Shown: positions 1 to 11,263, counted from the stretch's first letter. The stretch is DNA of 64,000 nucleotides from Hymenopus coronatus (GCA_030762935.1 CM060899.1:60376501-60440500), one strand, 5' to 3'. Numbers and translations: made by a program. The notes: generated from the sequence alone by a model not told the origin.

Positions 1-210
1 AAAAAAAAAAAGAAGAAGAAGAAGAAGCAATCAACTCAATGGGTAATCCTTCAAACTGAATCTAAGCCTATAAAAGTAACGTAACTACAGTTATTGCTGA
101 TTGACATACAAATGTAAGTTTACCACAAAGTTTTGGAGAAGTTTGTGAAAAATGCTCAGAAGAAGAAATAATTTTACATTTTGAAACACATCTTTGCATA
201 AAAAAAAAAA

Positions 211-1040
211 AATAATATGATGCGATACAGTCACATGACCTTTCTCTAGCTAGTCTACAAACAAAGTTCTTACAAAAGAAAATTCTTCTTTCAGCACCAT
301 GCTAATCGAGATAAACATTAGCAAAATGTTCTTATTACTTAGTTCCTTATAAGTAGAATGGAACTAAGGGAATGCACTAGGCTAAAGTGATAGATGTTTT
401 AAAAGTTGTTATGCGATTGTCATTGCAAATCACTTCTTTGCTTGGCCAGGAGTAGAACAAAAGAAAAGCGAACACTTCGTGCCTGAGAAAAGTATAAGTA
501 GATACTTCACAATTGAAACTAATAAGGAATACCTCGAAAACGGTGAGCTCCACGAAAAAAATGTATATGACATAACTTGTGTATTTTAACGAGATCTACA
601 TTTTTTGTATAGTAAGTTTTTGTCTATGTCTTACGGTTTACTAGTTATGCCAAATTAATCAAAATTCATCCAGAATAAACAGGTCTTTAGAAGCTATTCC
701 CAGAAAGTTCAAGATATACATTTTCTTTGTGATAGAAATGGCTTTAATATGTGGCATTTTAATCAAAATCGTAAAGAGCCAGGAGGAATTTTTTTTCCAT
801 GTAAAGGGTAGTTTGTGGTGTGTCGCATCCTTCAAAACTACAAAACTTAAATATCAAATTTGGTATTCAACGGCCTTTTCGTTTTTCAGCTATGCTGTCC
901 ACAGACAGACACACACACACGGACCTTTTTCCGAAAATGCTTTTTTTTATTCAGGGGGACTCAAAACGTGTATTTCCTGTGAAATCTCGACATAGAATTT
1001 TTGGGTGGAATACAATATTTCTCTATCCCTATAGATCAAT
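211..1040 (+). mobile_element. F1 element, type B, 3' hairpin damaged
   Basis: First F1 copy, preceded by an A-run. The 5' end is ATGATGCGATACAGTCACATG followed by the B-type box TTTCTCTAGC. The body shows the usual order of blocks, including a short (CA)n near 909 and a diverged form of the conserved 3' block near 970-1010. The terminal palindrome is broken after CTCTATCCCTATAG. Non-coding: the short open frames over it are chance frames in a conserved repeat. Confidence 0.85.
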
Positions 1041-1052
1041 ACCACGGACCTT

Positions 1053-1091
1053 CACAGTCCTGACCTAGCACCTAGTGATTTTGTTTGTTTC
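1053..1091 (+). pseudogene. 39-bp scrap of mariner transposase (third catalytic Asp region)
   Basis: Read in frame this gives HSPDLAPSDFVCF, the PDLAPSD motif that carries the third catalytic aspartate of DD34D mariner transposases. It lies between two F1 ends, so it is probably the only surviving piece of a mariner copy replaced by F1 insertions. Too short to assign to a subfamily. Confidence 0.6.
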
Positions 1092-1158
1092 AAAAATCTG
1101 ATGTGTTCCATTCACATGACTTTCTCTACATTTCTGTAACAAATTATTGTTAATCTCA
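1092..1158 (+). mobile_element. F1 5' end fragment, type A
   Basis: Intact F1 5' terminus (AAAAATCTGATGTGTTCCAT, then CTTTCTCTACATTTCTG) cut off after about 65 bp by the 3' end of a minus-strand F1 copy. Confidence 0.85.
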
Positions 1159-2030
1159 TTACTTTCTCTATACGTACTGTGTACATAGTGTATAGAGAAG
1201 ATATTGCATTGTACCCAAAAATTCGATACCGAGATTTCACCGGAAATATATGTTTTGAGACCCCTCAATCCAAAAAAAAAAACCTTTTTAGAAACATGTC
1301 CGTGTGTGTGTCTGTCTGTGTGTCTGTGGGCAGCATAACTCAAAAACGAAAATACTGTTAAAAACCAAACTTGGTATTTAAGTTTGGTATCTTCCAAGGA
1401 CGCGACACGAAGATTTTCAAGAAAATCTCCCACCCCAAACTACCCTTTACATGGAACTTTTTTCGAAAATTTTGATTTTCTAAAAAATTGCTAACGATTT
1501 TGATTAAAATCCTGTATATTACTGACATTTACATACCAAATAAAATGTATGTCTTGAATTTTCTGGGAATAGTCTCTGAAGACGTCTTTATTCTGGATGA
1601 ATTTTGCTTAACTGCTAAACTTAAAGAGACAGACAAAAGCTTACTGCACAAAAAATGTAGAATATGTAGAGCACGTTAAAACACACAATTTATGTTATAC
1701 ACATTTTTTTTTTTTTCGTGGAGGTGATCGTATTTTAGTTATTCATTGATTTTGATTTCACCTTTCAAAAATTCTTCTCATACAGGAATTTGTCAACTCC
1801 TGTCCATGCAAACAAAGGAACTTCCGCCACATAGCAATCAGCTTTTGACTATCACTCTAACCTATGGTACTCCCTTATTTCGTTTCTACTTAAAAGGAAG
1901 CAGGTAATATGACTAGTTCTGACATTTTTTCTCGATTAGCATGAAGTAAATAGAAGCATAAGCTTTTTAACAATAATTTTTGCAGAGATGTAGAGAAAGT
2001 CGTGTGAATGGAACACATCAGATTTTTTTT
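1159..2030 (-). mobile_element. F1 element, type A, full length
   Basis: Complete minus-strand copy. It opens with the 3' palindrome (ACTTTCTCTA...GTACATAGTGTATAGAGAAG) and closes with TAGAGAAAGTCGTGTGAATGG and CATCAGATTTTTTTT. The T-run at its right edge continues directly into the interior of another minus-strand F1, consistent with insertion into that copy's own T-run. Confidence 0.9.
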
Positions 2031-2327
2031 CGCAGAGCTGACCATTTTTGAGATTTTGCTTGTTTGTTTCAGTTTTAAAATACTACAACTTTTAACATAC
2101 GGGAATTTGTGAACTCGTGGAAATGCATAACAACGGAATTCATTTAACCATTTTTAATGTCGTTTTAGTCTAGTGTATTCCCTTATTTGCTTTCTGCTTA
2201 CAAGAAAGCATTTCTGCTAATATTTATCTAAATTAGCATGAAGCAGATAGAAGTATAAGCTTTTTAACAATGATTTGTTACAGAGATGTAGAGAAAGTCA
2301 TGTGAATGGAACACAGATTTTTTTTTT
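2031..2327 (-). mobile_element. F1 5' portion
   Basis: The 5' third of an F1, from the conserved GAGTTGACCGTTTTTGAG-like block to the 5' terminus (TAGAGAAAGTCATGTGAATG). Its 3' part is missing. It probably hosted the insertion of the copy to its left. Confidence 0.8.
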
Positions 2328-2580
2328 CTATCTACTTAATGGAAATCGAGATAAACACTAGCAGAAATAATGGTCGTATTACTTAGGTCTTTATATCTAG
2401 AAGGGAATACATTAGCCTAAACCGACAGTCACGTGTTTTAAAATGTTGTTGCTATGGGATTGAAATGTTTCTTTACGTGGCCAGCAGTTGACAAGTTCCT
2501 ATATGAGATATGTTTAAGTATTTTAAAACTGAAACCAATAACAAAGGATATCTCTAAAACGGTCAACTCCAGGAAATAAA
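2328..2580 (+). mobile_element. F1 host copy, left part (continues at about 4476)
   Basis: An F1 segment that stops in the A-run after GGTCAACTCCAGGAAATAAA. The sequence expected next in an F1 (an A-run then ATGTATNNGAYATAAATTG) reappears at 4471, after two other F1 copies. I read 2328-2580 plus 4471-5021 as one copy split by insertions. Confidence 0.7.
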
Positions 2581-3473
2581 AAATCTGATGTGTGCCATTC
2601 ACATGACTTTCTCTACATCTCTGCAACAAATTATTCTTAAAAAGCTTATACTTCTATTTACTTTATGCTAATCAGAAAAAATTAGCAGGAATAGTCTTAT
2701 TATTTGCTTCCTTGTAATTAAAAGCGAAATAAGGGAGTGCCATAGGTTAAAATGATAGTCAAAAGCTGGCTGCTATGTCAATGAAGTTTCTTTGTTTATA
2801 TGGATAGGAGTTGACAAGTTCCTGTATGAGAAAAGTATACGTTTTTCATAGCAGAAACCAAAAATAAGGAATGTCTCAAAAACGACGAACTCCACGAAAA
2901 AAATGTATATAGCATAAATTATGTGTTTTAATGTGCTCTACATTTTTTGTGTGTTAAGTTTTTGTCCATCTCTTACGGTTTAGTAGTTATTCAAAATTCA
3001 GTAAAATTCATCCAGAATAAACTACTTTTCAGAGGCTATTCCCATAAAATTCAAAACATACATTTTATTTGTCAGGTAAATATCTTTAATATACGAAATT
3101 TTAATCAAAATCGTTAGAGCCATTTTTGAGAAAATCAAAATTTTCGAAAAAAGTTCCAAGTAAAGGTAGTTGGGGGTGGGGGGATTTTTCTCAAAATCTT
3201 CGTGTCGGATCCCTGGAAGATATTAAACTTAAATATCAAGTTTGGTATATTACCGACCTTTCGCTTTTGAGTTATCGTGTTCACAGACACACTGACACAC
3301 GGACACACACACACACACACACACACACGGACCTTTTTGTGAAAATGCTTTTTTTGCATATTGGGGACCCTAAAACATATATTTCCGGTGAAATCTCGGT
3401 ATCGAATTTTTGGGTGGAGTGCAATACCTTCTCTATACACTATGTGCATAGTGCGTATAGAGAAAGTAAAAAA
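2579..3473 (+). mobile_element. F1 element, type A, full length, nested
   Basis: Complete F1 lying in the A-run of another F1. The 5' end is AATCTGATGTGTGCCATTC and the 3' end is CACTATGTGCATAGTGCGTA then TAGAGAAAGTAAAA. It contains a long (AC)n tract near 3303-3328. Open frames on both strands here are incidental. Confidence 0.9.
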
Positions 3474-4475
3474 AAAATAGCAGAAATAGTCTTATTACTT
3501 GCTTCCTTGTAAGTAGAAGCGAAATAAGAGAGTACCATAGGTTAAAGTGATAGTCAGAAGTTGGTTGCTATGTGACTGAAGTTCCTTAGTTTGTATGGAC
3601 AGCAGTTGACAAATTTCTGTATGAGAAAAGTGTGCGTGCGAGTCTGGTAGGCTTGTGGTGAGCCTAGGTGTTGTTGCTGTGTACCTACCCTGGTAAGGGT
3701 TTAACCACAGGAATGAGGTGAAGGTTGGGGTTTAATTTTGAAGTTTCGAGTGTTGGTGGTAAGGAGGTGCTTAGATAGGCTCTTCGAGCGGTTGCATTTT
3801 TCCTTTGCTCCGCTGGTCTTTATTTTTAAATTAATTATGTTGGTTAATCTTGAGAGACCACTCCCAATGAGAGGGGGGGGGGGTGCTTAGTTCAGCTTTT
3901 ACTCTATTGACTGGAAGAAAAGTGTAAGTTTTTCAAAGCAGAAACCAAAAACAAGGAAAGCCTCAAAAACGACGAACTCCACGAAAAAAGAATTTATGTA
4001 ACATAAATTGTGTGTTTCAACTTGCTCTGCATTTTTCGTGTAGTAAGTTTTTGTCCATCTCTTACGGTCTAGAAGTTATTCAAAATTTCGGAAAATTCAT
4101 CCAGAGTAAAGTACTCTTCAGACACTATTCCCAGAAAATACAGGATTTATTTGTCAGGTAAATATATTTAATATACGAAATTTCAATCAAAATCATTACA
4201 GCCATTTTTGAGAAAATCAAAATTTTCGAAAAAAGTTCCTTGTAAAGGGTAGTTGGAGGTGGGGGGATTTTTCTCAAAATCTCCGTGTCGCATCCCTGGA
4301 AGATACTTTTCATTTTTGAGTTATCGTGTTCACAGACACGCGGACCTTTTTCCGAAAATGCGTTTTTTTTTTTTTTTTTTTTTAGATAAAGGGGACCCTA
4401 AAACATATATTTCCGGCGAAATCTCGGTATCGAATTTTTGGGTGGAGTACATAGTGCGTATAGAGAGAGTAAAAA
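3474..4475 (+). mobile_element. F1 element, 5' truncated, with internal 282-bp insertion
   Basis: Joined directly to the A-rich end of the preceding F1, starting at the internal site AAAAATAGCAGAAATAG. It is split by the insertion at 3634-3915, and its 3' palindrome is partly deleted (GTACATAGTGCGTATAGAGA). Confidence 0.85.
3634..3915. mobile_element. Unclassified 282-bp insertion with 10-bp target duplication
   Basis: Non-F1 sequence flanked on both sides by AGAAAAGTGT (3624-3633 and 3916-3925), which occurs once in intact F1 copies. It is GT-rich, with a G-run near 3871-3881, no open frame and no clear terminal inverted repeat. It could be a degenerate SINE or a LINE tail; I see no convincing Pol III boxes. 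Confidence 0.65.
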
Positions 4476-4861
4476 ATGTATTTGATATAAATTGAGTGTT
4501 TTAAGGCTCTCTATATTTTTTCTGCAGTAAGTTTTTGTCTATTTCTTGTGATTTACTATTTACAAAATTAAAAAAAAAAATCACTCAGAATAAAGTATTT
4601 TTCCGAGACTATTCCCAGAAAATTCAAGATATACATTTTATTTGTCAGGTAAATATCTTTAATATACGATATTTTAATCAAAATTGTTAGTCATTTGTGA
4701 GAAAATCAAAATTTTCGAAAAATGTTCCATGTTAAGGGCAGTTGGGGGGAAGATAGTGTACTAAAATACCAAGTTTGGTATTTAACGGACTCTTCGTTTT
4801 TTAGCTATACTGCCCCTCCCCCACACACTGATAGACACACACGGACATTTTTCTAAGGCTA

Positions 4862-4901
<40 letters not shown>

Positions 4902-5021
4902 TTTTTTTGTGATTCAGGAGGTTTCAAAACATATTTCCGGTGAAATCTCGGTATCGAATTTTTGGGTGCAATACAATACCTTCTCTTTATACTATGTATA
5001 TAGTACGTGTAGAGAAAGTAA
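4476..5021 (+). mobile_element. F1 host copy, right part
   Basis: Resumes the interior of an F1 at AATGTATTTGATATAAATTG and runs to a near-intact terminal palindrome (ACTATGTATATAGTACGTGT). It contains a (TA)n/(T)n tract near 4861-4908. It fits as the continuation of 2328-2580. Confidence 0.8.
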
Positions 5022-5427
5022 GAAAGAAATATCACGTGACAATAAATGTCTTGACAGAATGGAGATTACGTTGAGAATTGTAAATAAAGTTTTGTGTAAA
5101 TAAATTTCGTTATTATTTAGTTATGCCAAATCGTTCGTTACTTTCTGTGGCCCTCGTACTTCCCCATAACTTTACGTTTGCGTGTTTGAACCTACGACAC
5201 CGGAGAAAGGAGTCACTTTCTCGCATAAATGCTGGCGGCAGATTAACAACTTTTGAATGTCCACAAGGATAAACAAACTGGTAGCAGTTCTACATCCGGT
5301 GACAATTTTTGCAACCATTTTGCAGAGAGTATTTTCCCATTGAATTTCCGGCATCGTGTTGCACTTTCACTAAAGAGAATCTTTGAGTCAATTAACACAG
5401 CAGAGAGAGTGGCTGTGAATTTATTTA
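5022..5427. other. Single-copy spacer, no gene recognised
   Basis: About 400 bp outside any repeat seen here, with more balanced base composition. Open frames of about 60-70 codons exist on both strands (5172-5354 minus, 5253-5465 plus), but neither shows a recognisable motif and the plus-strand one runs into F1 sequence. Treated as non-coding. Confidence 0.5.
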
Positions 5428-6549
5428 ATTACTTTCTCTACACGTACTTTGTAGATAGTGTATAGAGAAGGTATTGTATTGCACCCAAAAATTCGTACCG
5501 AGATTTCACCGGAAATACATGTTTTGGAACCCCCTGAATCCATAAAAAGCATTTTTAGAAAAATTCCATGTGTGTGTGTCCTTGGGCAGCATAGCTCAAA
5601 AACGAAAAGGCCATTAAATACCAAACTTGGTGTTTAAGTTCAGTATCGTTCAAGGATGCGACACGAAGATTTTCAAGAAAATCGCCCCACCCCAACTACC
5701 CTTTACATGGAGAGAATTTAGAAAATGTTGATTTTCTCAAAAATGGCTCTAACGATTTTGATTAAAATACCATATATTAAAGATATTTACATCACAAATA
5801 ATTTTCTGGGAGTAGCCTCTGAACACCTCTTTATTCTGGATGACATTTTCTGAATTATGCATAACTGGTATACCGTAGAAGATAGACAAAAACTCACTTC
5901 ACAAAAAATGTAGATCTCGTTAAAATACACGATTTAAGTTATATACATCTTTTTGGAAGAGCTGTCCGTTTTCGAAATACTCCTTGTTATTGGTTTCAGT
6001 TTTAAAATATTTTTCTCATACGGAAAGTTGTCAACTCCTGGCCATGCAAAGAAGCCGGGTTCAAACCCGGCGGAGGGCGATGGATTTTTTTGGGCGTAAA
6101 AATCCTTAGCATGGCTTCCTTCGGAAGGGAAGTAAAGCCGTTGGTCCCGTGTCGTAGATTTATGCCATGTAAAAGAACCTCAAGCCTGATAGAGAGGCCT
6201 CTGAGCAAAATTAAGCGGTCTTTCACGCCCAGTATAGAAAGGGACGCTGAGAACCACAGCAGTTAAAGAGCGTCCATAAATAACACGCCATTTACACTTA
6301 TGCAAAGAAGCTGATTTGAATCCCATAGCAACCACATTATAAAACATGTGACTGTCGGTTTAGCTTAGTGCATTCTCTTATTTCCCTTCTACTTATAAGG
6401 AAGCAAGTAATAAGACAATTTCTGCTAATGTTTATCCCGATTAGTGTGAAGTAAATAGAAGAATAAACTTATTAACAATTTGTTTATATATTGTTTGTTT
6501 TCTCTACAGATGTGTAGAGAAAGTCATGCATGGAGTGCATCAGATTTTC
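5428..6549 (-). mobile_element. F1 element, type A, carrying a SINE-A
   Basis: Full-length minus-strand F1, from ACTTTCTCTACACGTACTTT to TAGAGAAAGTCATGCATGG. It is interrupted by a 5'-truncated SINE-A at 6055-6299. There is also a small extra AT-rich stretch near 6480-6508 just before its 5' terminus. Confidence 0.88.
6055..6299 (+). mobile_element. SINE-A copy, 5' truncated at box B, perfect 11-bp TSD
   Basis: tRNA-derived SINE. It begins at the B box (GGGTTCAAACCCGG) and continues through the family body (AAAATCCTTAGCATGGCTTC ... AAGCGGTCTTTCACGCCC ... AAAGAGCGTCCATAAATAAC). It is flanked by ATGCAAAGAAG at 6044-6054 and 6300-6310. The tRNA head with box A is missing, so this copy lacks its own promoter. 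5' truncation fits LINE-assisted target-primed insertion. Confidence 0.85.
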
Positions 6550-7264
6550 AAAATCTGAGTAGTAGGTACTCAATGCTACATTTGCTTAGGGATTATGCAT
6601 TATGTGAAACGTACGACTTTATATTACCCAAGTAACTTTGGGAACAAAGCAAAGGCATAGAGGTTTAAACGTTTATACCGTAATTATCATAACTAATATA
6701 ACGAGAGCTCCAACTTTGATCGACATGTCGCGAGCGAATTTATCTAAACAGCTGTTGTAGCTTGTGTTGTATTTAATAAGACTATTTCGTGAATAAAATA
6801 ATAATTAACCTATATGTACACGAAGAACAATATTCCTAAAATCCCATTTCTTGACGTATATTTGCACCCAAATCACTGCAACTTATGTCCATATCATAAA
6901 TCATGGCCTCGTAGCTTACAGAATTCGTTGAACTGGTTCCACACTCTGTTGTTTTTAGCATTCTGTGGCTTTCAGTTTTCATTTAATATGTCTATTTCAA
7001 CGTTTTGGAACTTCCGCCATTATGTACGAGAATATCACTGCACACTGATACTATTATTATGAGACGAACATTAGTTCAGAGAGAAAACAAATGCACTTGG
7101 GTGCGATAAATTTAGAAAAACAATTGCACGTGGGTGTGATAAAAACGATTAAAATGCAGAGATAATGAGTTCCGATTGGTTGGAATTTTATGCGAATGTA
7201 CTGGATTGGCCATTTCCTACGATCACGTGCCATAAAAGAAATAGTCTTAATAAAATAAAATAAA
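6550..7264. other. Unassigned AT-rich spacer
   Basis: About 700 bp without F1, SINE or transposase signal. A short imperfect direct repeat (CACTTGGGTGCGATAAA near 7093, CACGTGGGTGTGATAAA near 7126) is the only internal structure I see. The 82-codon frame at 6814-7062 has no recognisable features. Confidence 0.5.
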
Positions 7265-8134
7265 TAAAAACTGTATGATTTTCTGCACTCACATGTACCT
7301 TCTTTATGTATTCTGCAACAAAATATTCATATAAAAGCTTATTCTTCTTTCTACTATATACTAACAAAAATAAACATTTTAGTTCTTTATAAGTAAGGAG
7401 AATAAGAGAATATATTAGGCTAAAGCCAAAGTAAAATCTTTTAAAATCTGTCGCTATGTGAAACAATTGAAATTAGGTTCACTTTGGAAAGTCAGCGGTA
7501 AAACAAAAGAGATCTAAAACGAAAGATGGACTTCCTGTTTGAGAAAAGTTTAAGCAGTAAAAATTAAAACAAATAACAAAGAATATCTCGGAAACGGTTA
7601 ACTCTACGAAAAAAATGGATATGAGATTAATTGTATGTTTTAACAAAATTATAGTTTTTGTGTAGTAAGTTTTCGTCTATCACGGTTTACCAGTTAAACA
7701 AAAGTCGTTCAGAATGAAGAGGTCTTTAGAGGCTATTCCTAGAAAATTTAAGATATATTTTATTTGTCATGTAAATATTATTAATGCATGGTATTTTAAT
7801 CATAATCGTTAGAAGCATTTTTGAGAAAACAGAACATTTCGAAAAGTCTTCCATGTAAAGAATAGTTTGGGAGGTACTGGAAATGCTCATGTCGCATCCT
7901 TGGAAGATATTAACTTAAAAACCAAGTTTGACATTTAACCGACTTTTCGTTTTTGAGTCATGCTGTCTCCACAGACGCACACACAGATACACACTGGCCT
8001 TTTTTAAAAAGTATTTTTATTTATGGGCCCTTTAAACACGTATTTCCGTTGAAATCTCAGTATCGAATTTTTAGTGGAATACAATACCTTCTCTACCTAT
8101 CATAAGCATTGAACATACGCGCTAAAGAAAGTAA
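7265..8134 (+). mobile_element. F1 element, diverged full-length copy
   Basis: Older F1 copy. The 5' end is CTGTATGATTTTCTGCACTCACATG, all internal blocks are in order, and a worn 3' palindrome ends GCTAAAGAAAGTAAAA. It joins the next F1 5' end without a spacer. Confidence 0.82.
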
Positions 8135-8373
8135 AATCTGATTTGCTACACGCATATGAATTTCTCTACTTATTCCGCAATAAACTGTTCTTAAGCAAGT
8201 GTATTCGTATAACTATCTACTTTTATTGCTTACATATTTCTTTATAAATACAAAGGAATTAGGGTAAAGCGATAGTCAAAGTTTTGAAGAGCTGGTCGCT
8301 ATGTGGTAGCTTTCACTATTTGTTTGACCAGGAGCAAAGAAAAGGAATAACCACATCTCATTTGAGGAAAGTT
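8135..8373 (+). mobile_element. F1 5' part, interrupted
   Basis: F1 5' third starting ATCTGATTTGCTACACGCAT and ending in the T-run after GAGGAAAGTT. An inverted dimer of F1 3' ends follows immediately. Confidence 0.75.
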
Positions 8374-8375
8374 TT

Positions 8376-8690
8376 TTTTTACTTTCTCTATGCGTACTAT
8401 GTACATAGTGTATAGAGAAGGTATTGTACTGCACCCAGAAATTCCATACAGAGATTTCACCGGAAATATATGTTTTGAGACCCCCTGTTTTTGAGCATAT
8501 CTCAAAAACCAAGTTACACAAACATAGACACACGCGCGCGCGCGCGCGCGCGGACCTTTTACCAGAAATGTTTTCTTTGGATTCAGGGGGATCGAAAACA
8601 TGATTTTCGATGAAATCTCGGTATCGAATTTTTGAGTGCATTACAATACCTTCTCTATACACTATGTACATAGTATGTGTGGAGAAAGTA
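8376..8690. mobile_element. Inverted dimer of two F1 3' ends
   Basis: The 3' ~110 bp of an F1 on the minus strand (8376-8486) is fused to the 3' ~200 bp of an F1 on the plus strand (8487-8690), so a terminal palindrome lies at each outer edge. A (CG)n tract sits in the plus-strand half near 8533-8552. The arrangement resembles the dimer at 29972-30220. Confidence 0.8.
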
Positions 8691-8756
8691 ATAGTTCTTT
8701 GTAAGAATAATTTGTTTCCAGAAAAAAAGTCAAGGGAATGGAACATCAGATTTTTA
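8691..8756 (-). mobile_element. F1 5' end fragment
   Basis: About 65 bp matching the 5' terminus of a minus-strand F1 (AAGAATAATTTGTTTCCAG ... GAACATCAGATTTTT). It closes a cluster ordered 5'(+), 3'(-), 3'(+), 5'(-). Confidence 0.65.
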
Positions 8757-9160
8757 TACCTGCATACGGTTAAGCCTCAATATATTAGAAATAGGAAGCC
8801 AATCAAAGCATCTTTCATTTTATTTGGCATATAAGCCTTTGTTAAAAGTTCTTTTCATGAGGCTACAGTTCTCATGGTATCTGCCGTGGAATCTTACGCC
8901 GTACACACGTAGTAATTTTGAGTAGTATCTTTACGGACTTCTCGTGAAAGTGAGAACATGGATATCCATCTTGGACAAGTGAAAGTTGCAAATCCTGTCT
9001 CTTAAGTGCACCTCGAAGAAAGTTGAATAACGGTGTCTAATAGCTTACAACCACTACATGCATTCCTGCACTGTCAATCTAGATTTGATAGAATGCGACG
9101 GAGCAGCAACATACCTAGATACTTACGCTAAGAACTGTGGTCTTTGCAGAAGTGCTTTTA
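8757..9160. other. Unassigned spacer
   Basis: About 400 bp with no repeat family or recognisable coding sequence. Confidence 0.5.
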
Positions 9161-9849
9161 TTATTTTCAAAACCGGATTATGTGGGTGAAATCCGTTTCT
9201 TTGCGTGGGCAGGAATTGACAAGTTCCGTATGAGAAAAGTCTCAAGTATTTATTTTAAAACTGAAATCAACAACAAGAAATATCTAAAAAACGATCAACT
9301 CCACGAAAAAATGTATATGAAATAAATTGTGTGCTTTAACGTGCTCTACATTTTTTGTGTGGTAAGTTTTTGTCCATCTCTTACGGTTTAGCAGTTATGC
9401 AAAATTCCGTAAAATTCATCCAGAATAAAGAGGTCTTCAGAGGCTATTCCCAGAAAATTCATGACATATATTTCATTTGCCATCTAAATGCCTTTAATAA
9501 ACAGTATTTTAATCAAAATCGTTAGTCATTTTTGATAAAAACAAAATGTTCGAAAATTTTTCCATGTAAAGGGTAGTTGGGGGTGGGGGATTTTCTTGCA
9601 AATCTTCGTGTCGCATCCTTGGAAGATACCAAACTTAAATACCAAGTTTGGTATTTAACAGTCTTTTCGTTTTTGAGCTATGCTGTCCACAGACACACAC
9701 ACGGACCTTTTTCCAAAAATGCTTCTTTTTTTTTGATTCAGTGGGCCCAAAACGTGTATTTCCGGTGAAATCTCGGTATAGATTTTTTGGGTGGAATACA
9801 ATACCTTCTCTATTCACTATGCACAAAGTACGTGTAGAGAAAGTAAAAA
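9161..9849 (+). mobile_element. F1 element, 5' truncated, first of a three-copy array
   Basis: Starts inside the F1 5' third (AAAACCGGATTATGTGGGTG) and runs to an intact 3' end (CACTATGCACAAAGTACGTG, TAGAGAAAGTAAAAA). Its terminal AAAAA is shared with the next copy. Confidence 0.87.
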
Positions 9850-10510
9850 TCTAATGTGTTCCATTCACATGACTTTCTCTAGCTGCTCTATAAACAACCT
9901 TCTTACAAAAGATTATTCTTCTTTCTACACAATGCTAATTGAGATAAACATTAGCAGAATGAACTTATTATTTTCTTCCTTAGAAGTAGAAGTGAACTAA
10001 ATAAATACACTAAGTAAAGTGATAGTCAAATGTTTTAAAAGCTGTCCTTATCAATTGTTATTGCAAATCGCTTCTTTGCTTGGCCAGGAGTAGAACAAAA
10101 GAAAAACGAGCACTTCCTGTCTGAGAAAAGTATAAGTACTTTACAATTGAAACCAATAACAAGGCATATCTCGGAAACGGTTACCTTTGTAACAAAAATA
10201 TAAAGGACATAAAATGTATATTTTGATAAGATCTACATTTTTTGTGGAGTAAATTTTTGTCTATCTCTTACGATTTAATAGTTATGCAAAATTCAATAAA
10301 AATCATCCAGAATAAACATGTCTTCAAAGGCCCACACGCAAACACAAATACACACACGCGCGCGCGCGCGGATATGTTTCTAAACATGTTTTTTTTTTTA
10401 TTCAGGGAATTTCAAAACATGTATTTCCGGTGAAACCACGTGTATCGGATTTTTGGGTGTCAATACAATACCTTTTCTATACACTATTGCATAGTACGTG
10501 TAGAGAAAAC
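9846..10510 (+). mobile_element. F1 element, A/B chimera with internal deletion
   Basis: Type B 5' end (CTTTCTCTAGCTGCTC) but type A 3' end (TAGTACGTGTAGAGAAAA). An internal deletion joins CTTCAAAGGC directly to the (CA/CG)n tract near 10330. Middle copy of a head-to-tail array. Confidence 0.85.
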
Positions 10511-11263
10511 ATAAATTTCTCTACTTCTCTCTAACAAATTATTGTTTAAAACTTATTCTTCTACTTCCTGATAATCGAGATAAACTTTAGCAGAAGTGGT
10601 CTTATTGTTTTTAAAAACAGGTTGCTATGTGGTTGAAATCCGTTTCTTTGCATGGCCAGGAGCTGATAATCACCCGTATGAGAAGTTATTAGTATTTTAA
10701 AACTGAAACCAATAACAAGGAATGTTTCGGAAGTGGCCAACTGCACGAAAAAAATTCATATGACATAAACTGTGTGAGATCTACATTTTATGTAGTAGGT
10801 TTTTGTCTCTTTCTTTAAGGTTTACTAGTTATGCAGAATTCATCGAAAATAAAGAGGTCTTCAGAGACTGTTCCCAGAAAATTCAAGATATACATTTTAT
10901 TTGTCATATTAATATGTTTAAAATGCGGTATTTTAATCAAAATCGTTTGAACTATTTTTGGTAAGATGAAAAATTTCGAAAAATTTTCCATATAAAGAGT
11001 AGTTAAGAGTTGGAAAATTTTCCTCAAAATCATCGTTTCGCACCCCTGGAAGATACTAGACTTAAATACCAAGTTTAGTATTTTATCAACGTTTCGTTTT
11101 GGGGTTATTGTGTTCAAAGACACAGGACCTTTTTCTTAAAAACATCCTTTTTTATATAGAGGACACTAAAACGTGTATTTCCTACAAAATTTCGGTATCG
11201 AATTTTTGGATGGAGTACAATGCTTTCTTTACCTACGTAATACTACAAGTATAGAGAAAGTAA
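10511..11263 (+). mobile_element. F1 element, third copy of the array
   Basis: Abuts the previous copy, beginning with a shortened 5' end (ACATAAATTTCTCTACTTCTC). It runs to a worn terminal palindrome ending TATAGAGAAAGTAA. Confidence 0.83.

Noticed and set aside
1..210. Possible LINE zinc-knuckle-like peptide (CEKCSEEEIILHFETHLC) near 150-205
   Set aside because: The spacing is suggestive, but the fragment is too short and isolated to support.
3304..3328. CRISPR array or direct-repeat locus suggested by evenly spaced repeats such as (AC)n tracts
   Set aside because: The sequence is eukaryotic; the regular recurrence is the (CA)n core of F1 copies.
6814..7062. 82-codon frame as a small protein gene
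   Set aside because: No motif, no codon bias contrast with surroundings, and length within chance for AT-rich spacer DNA.
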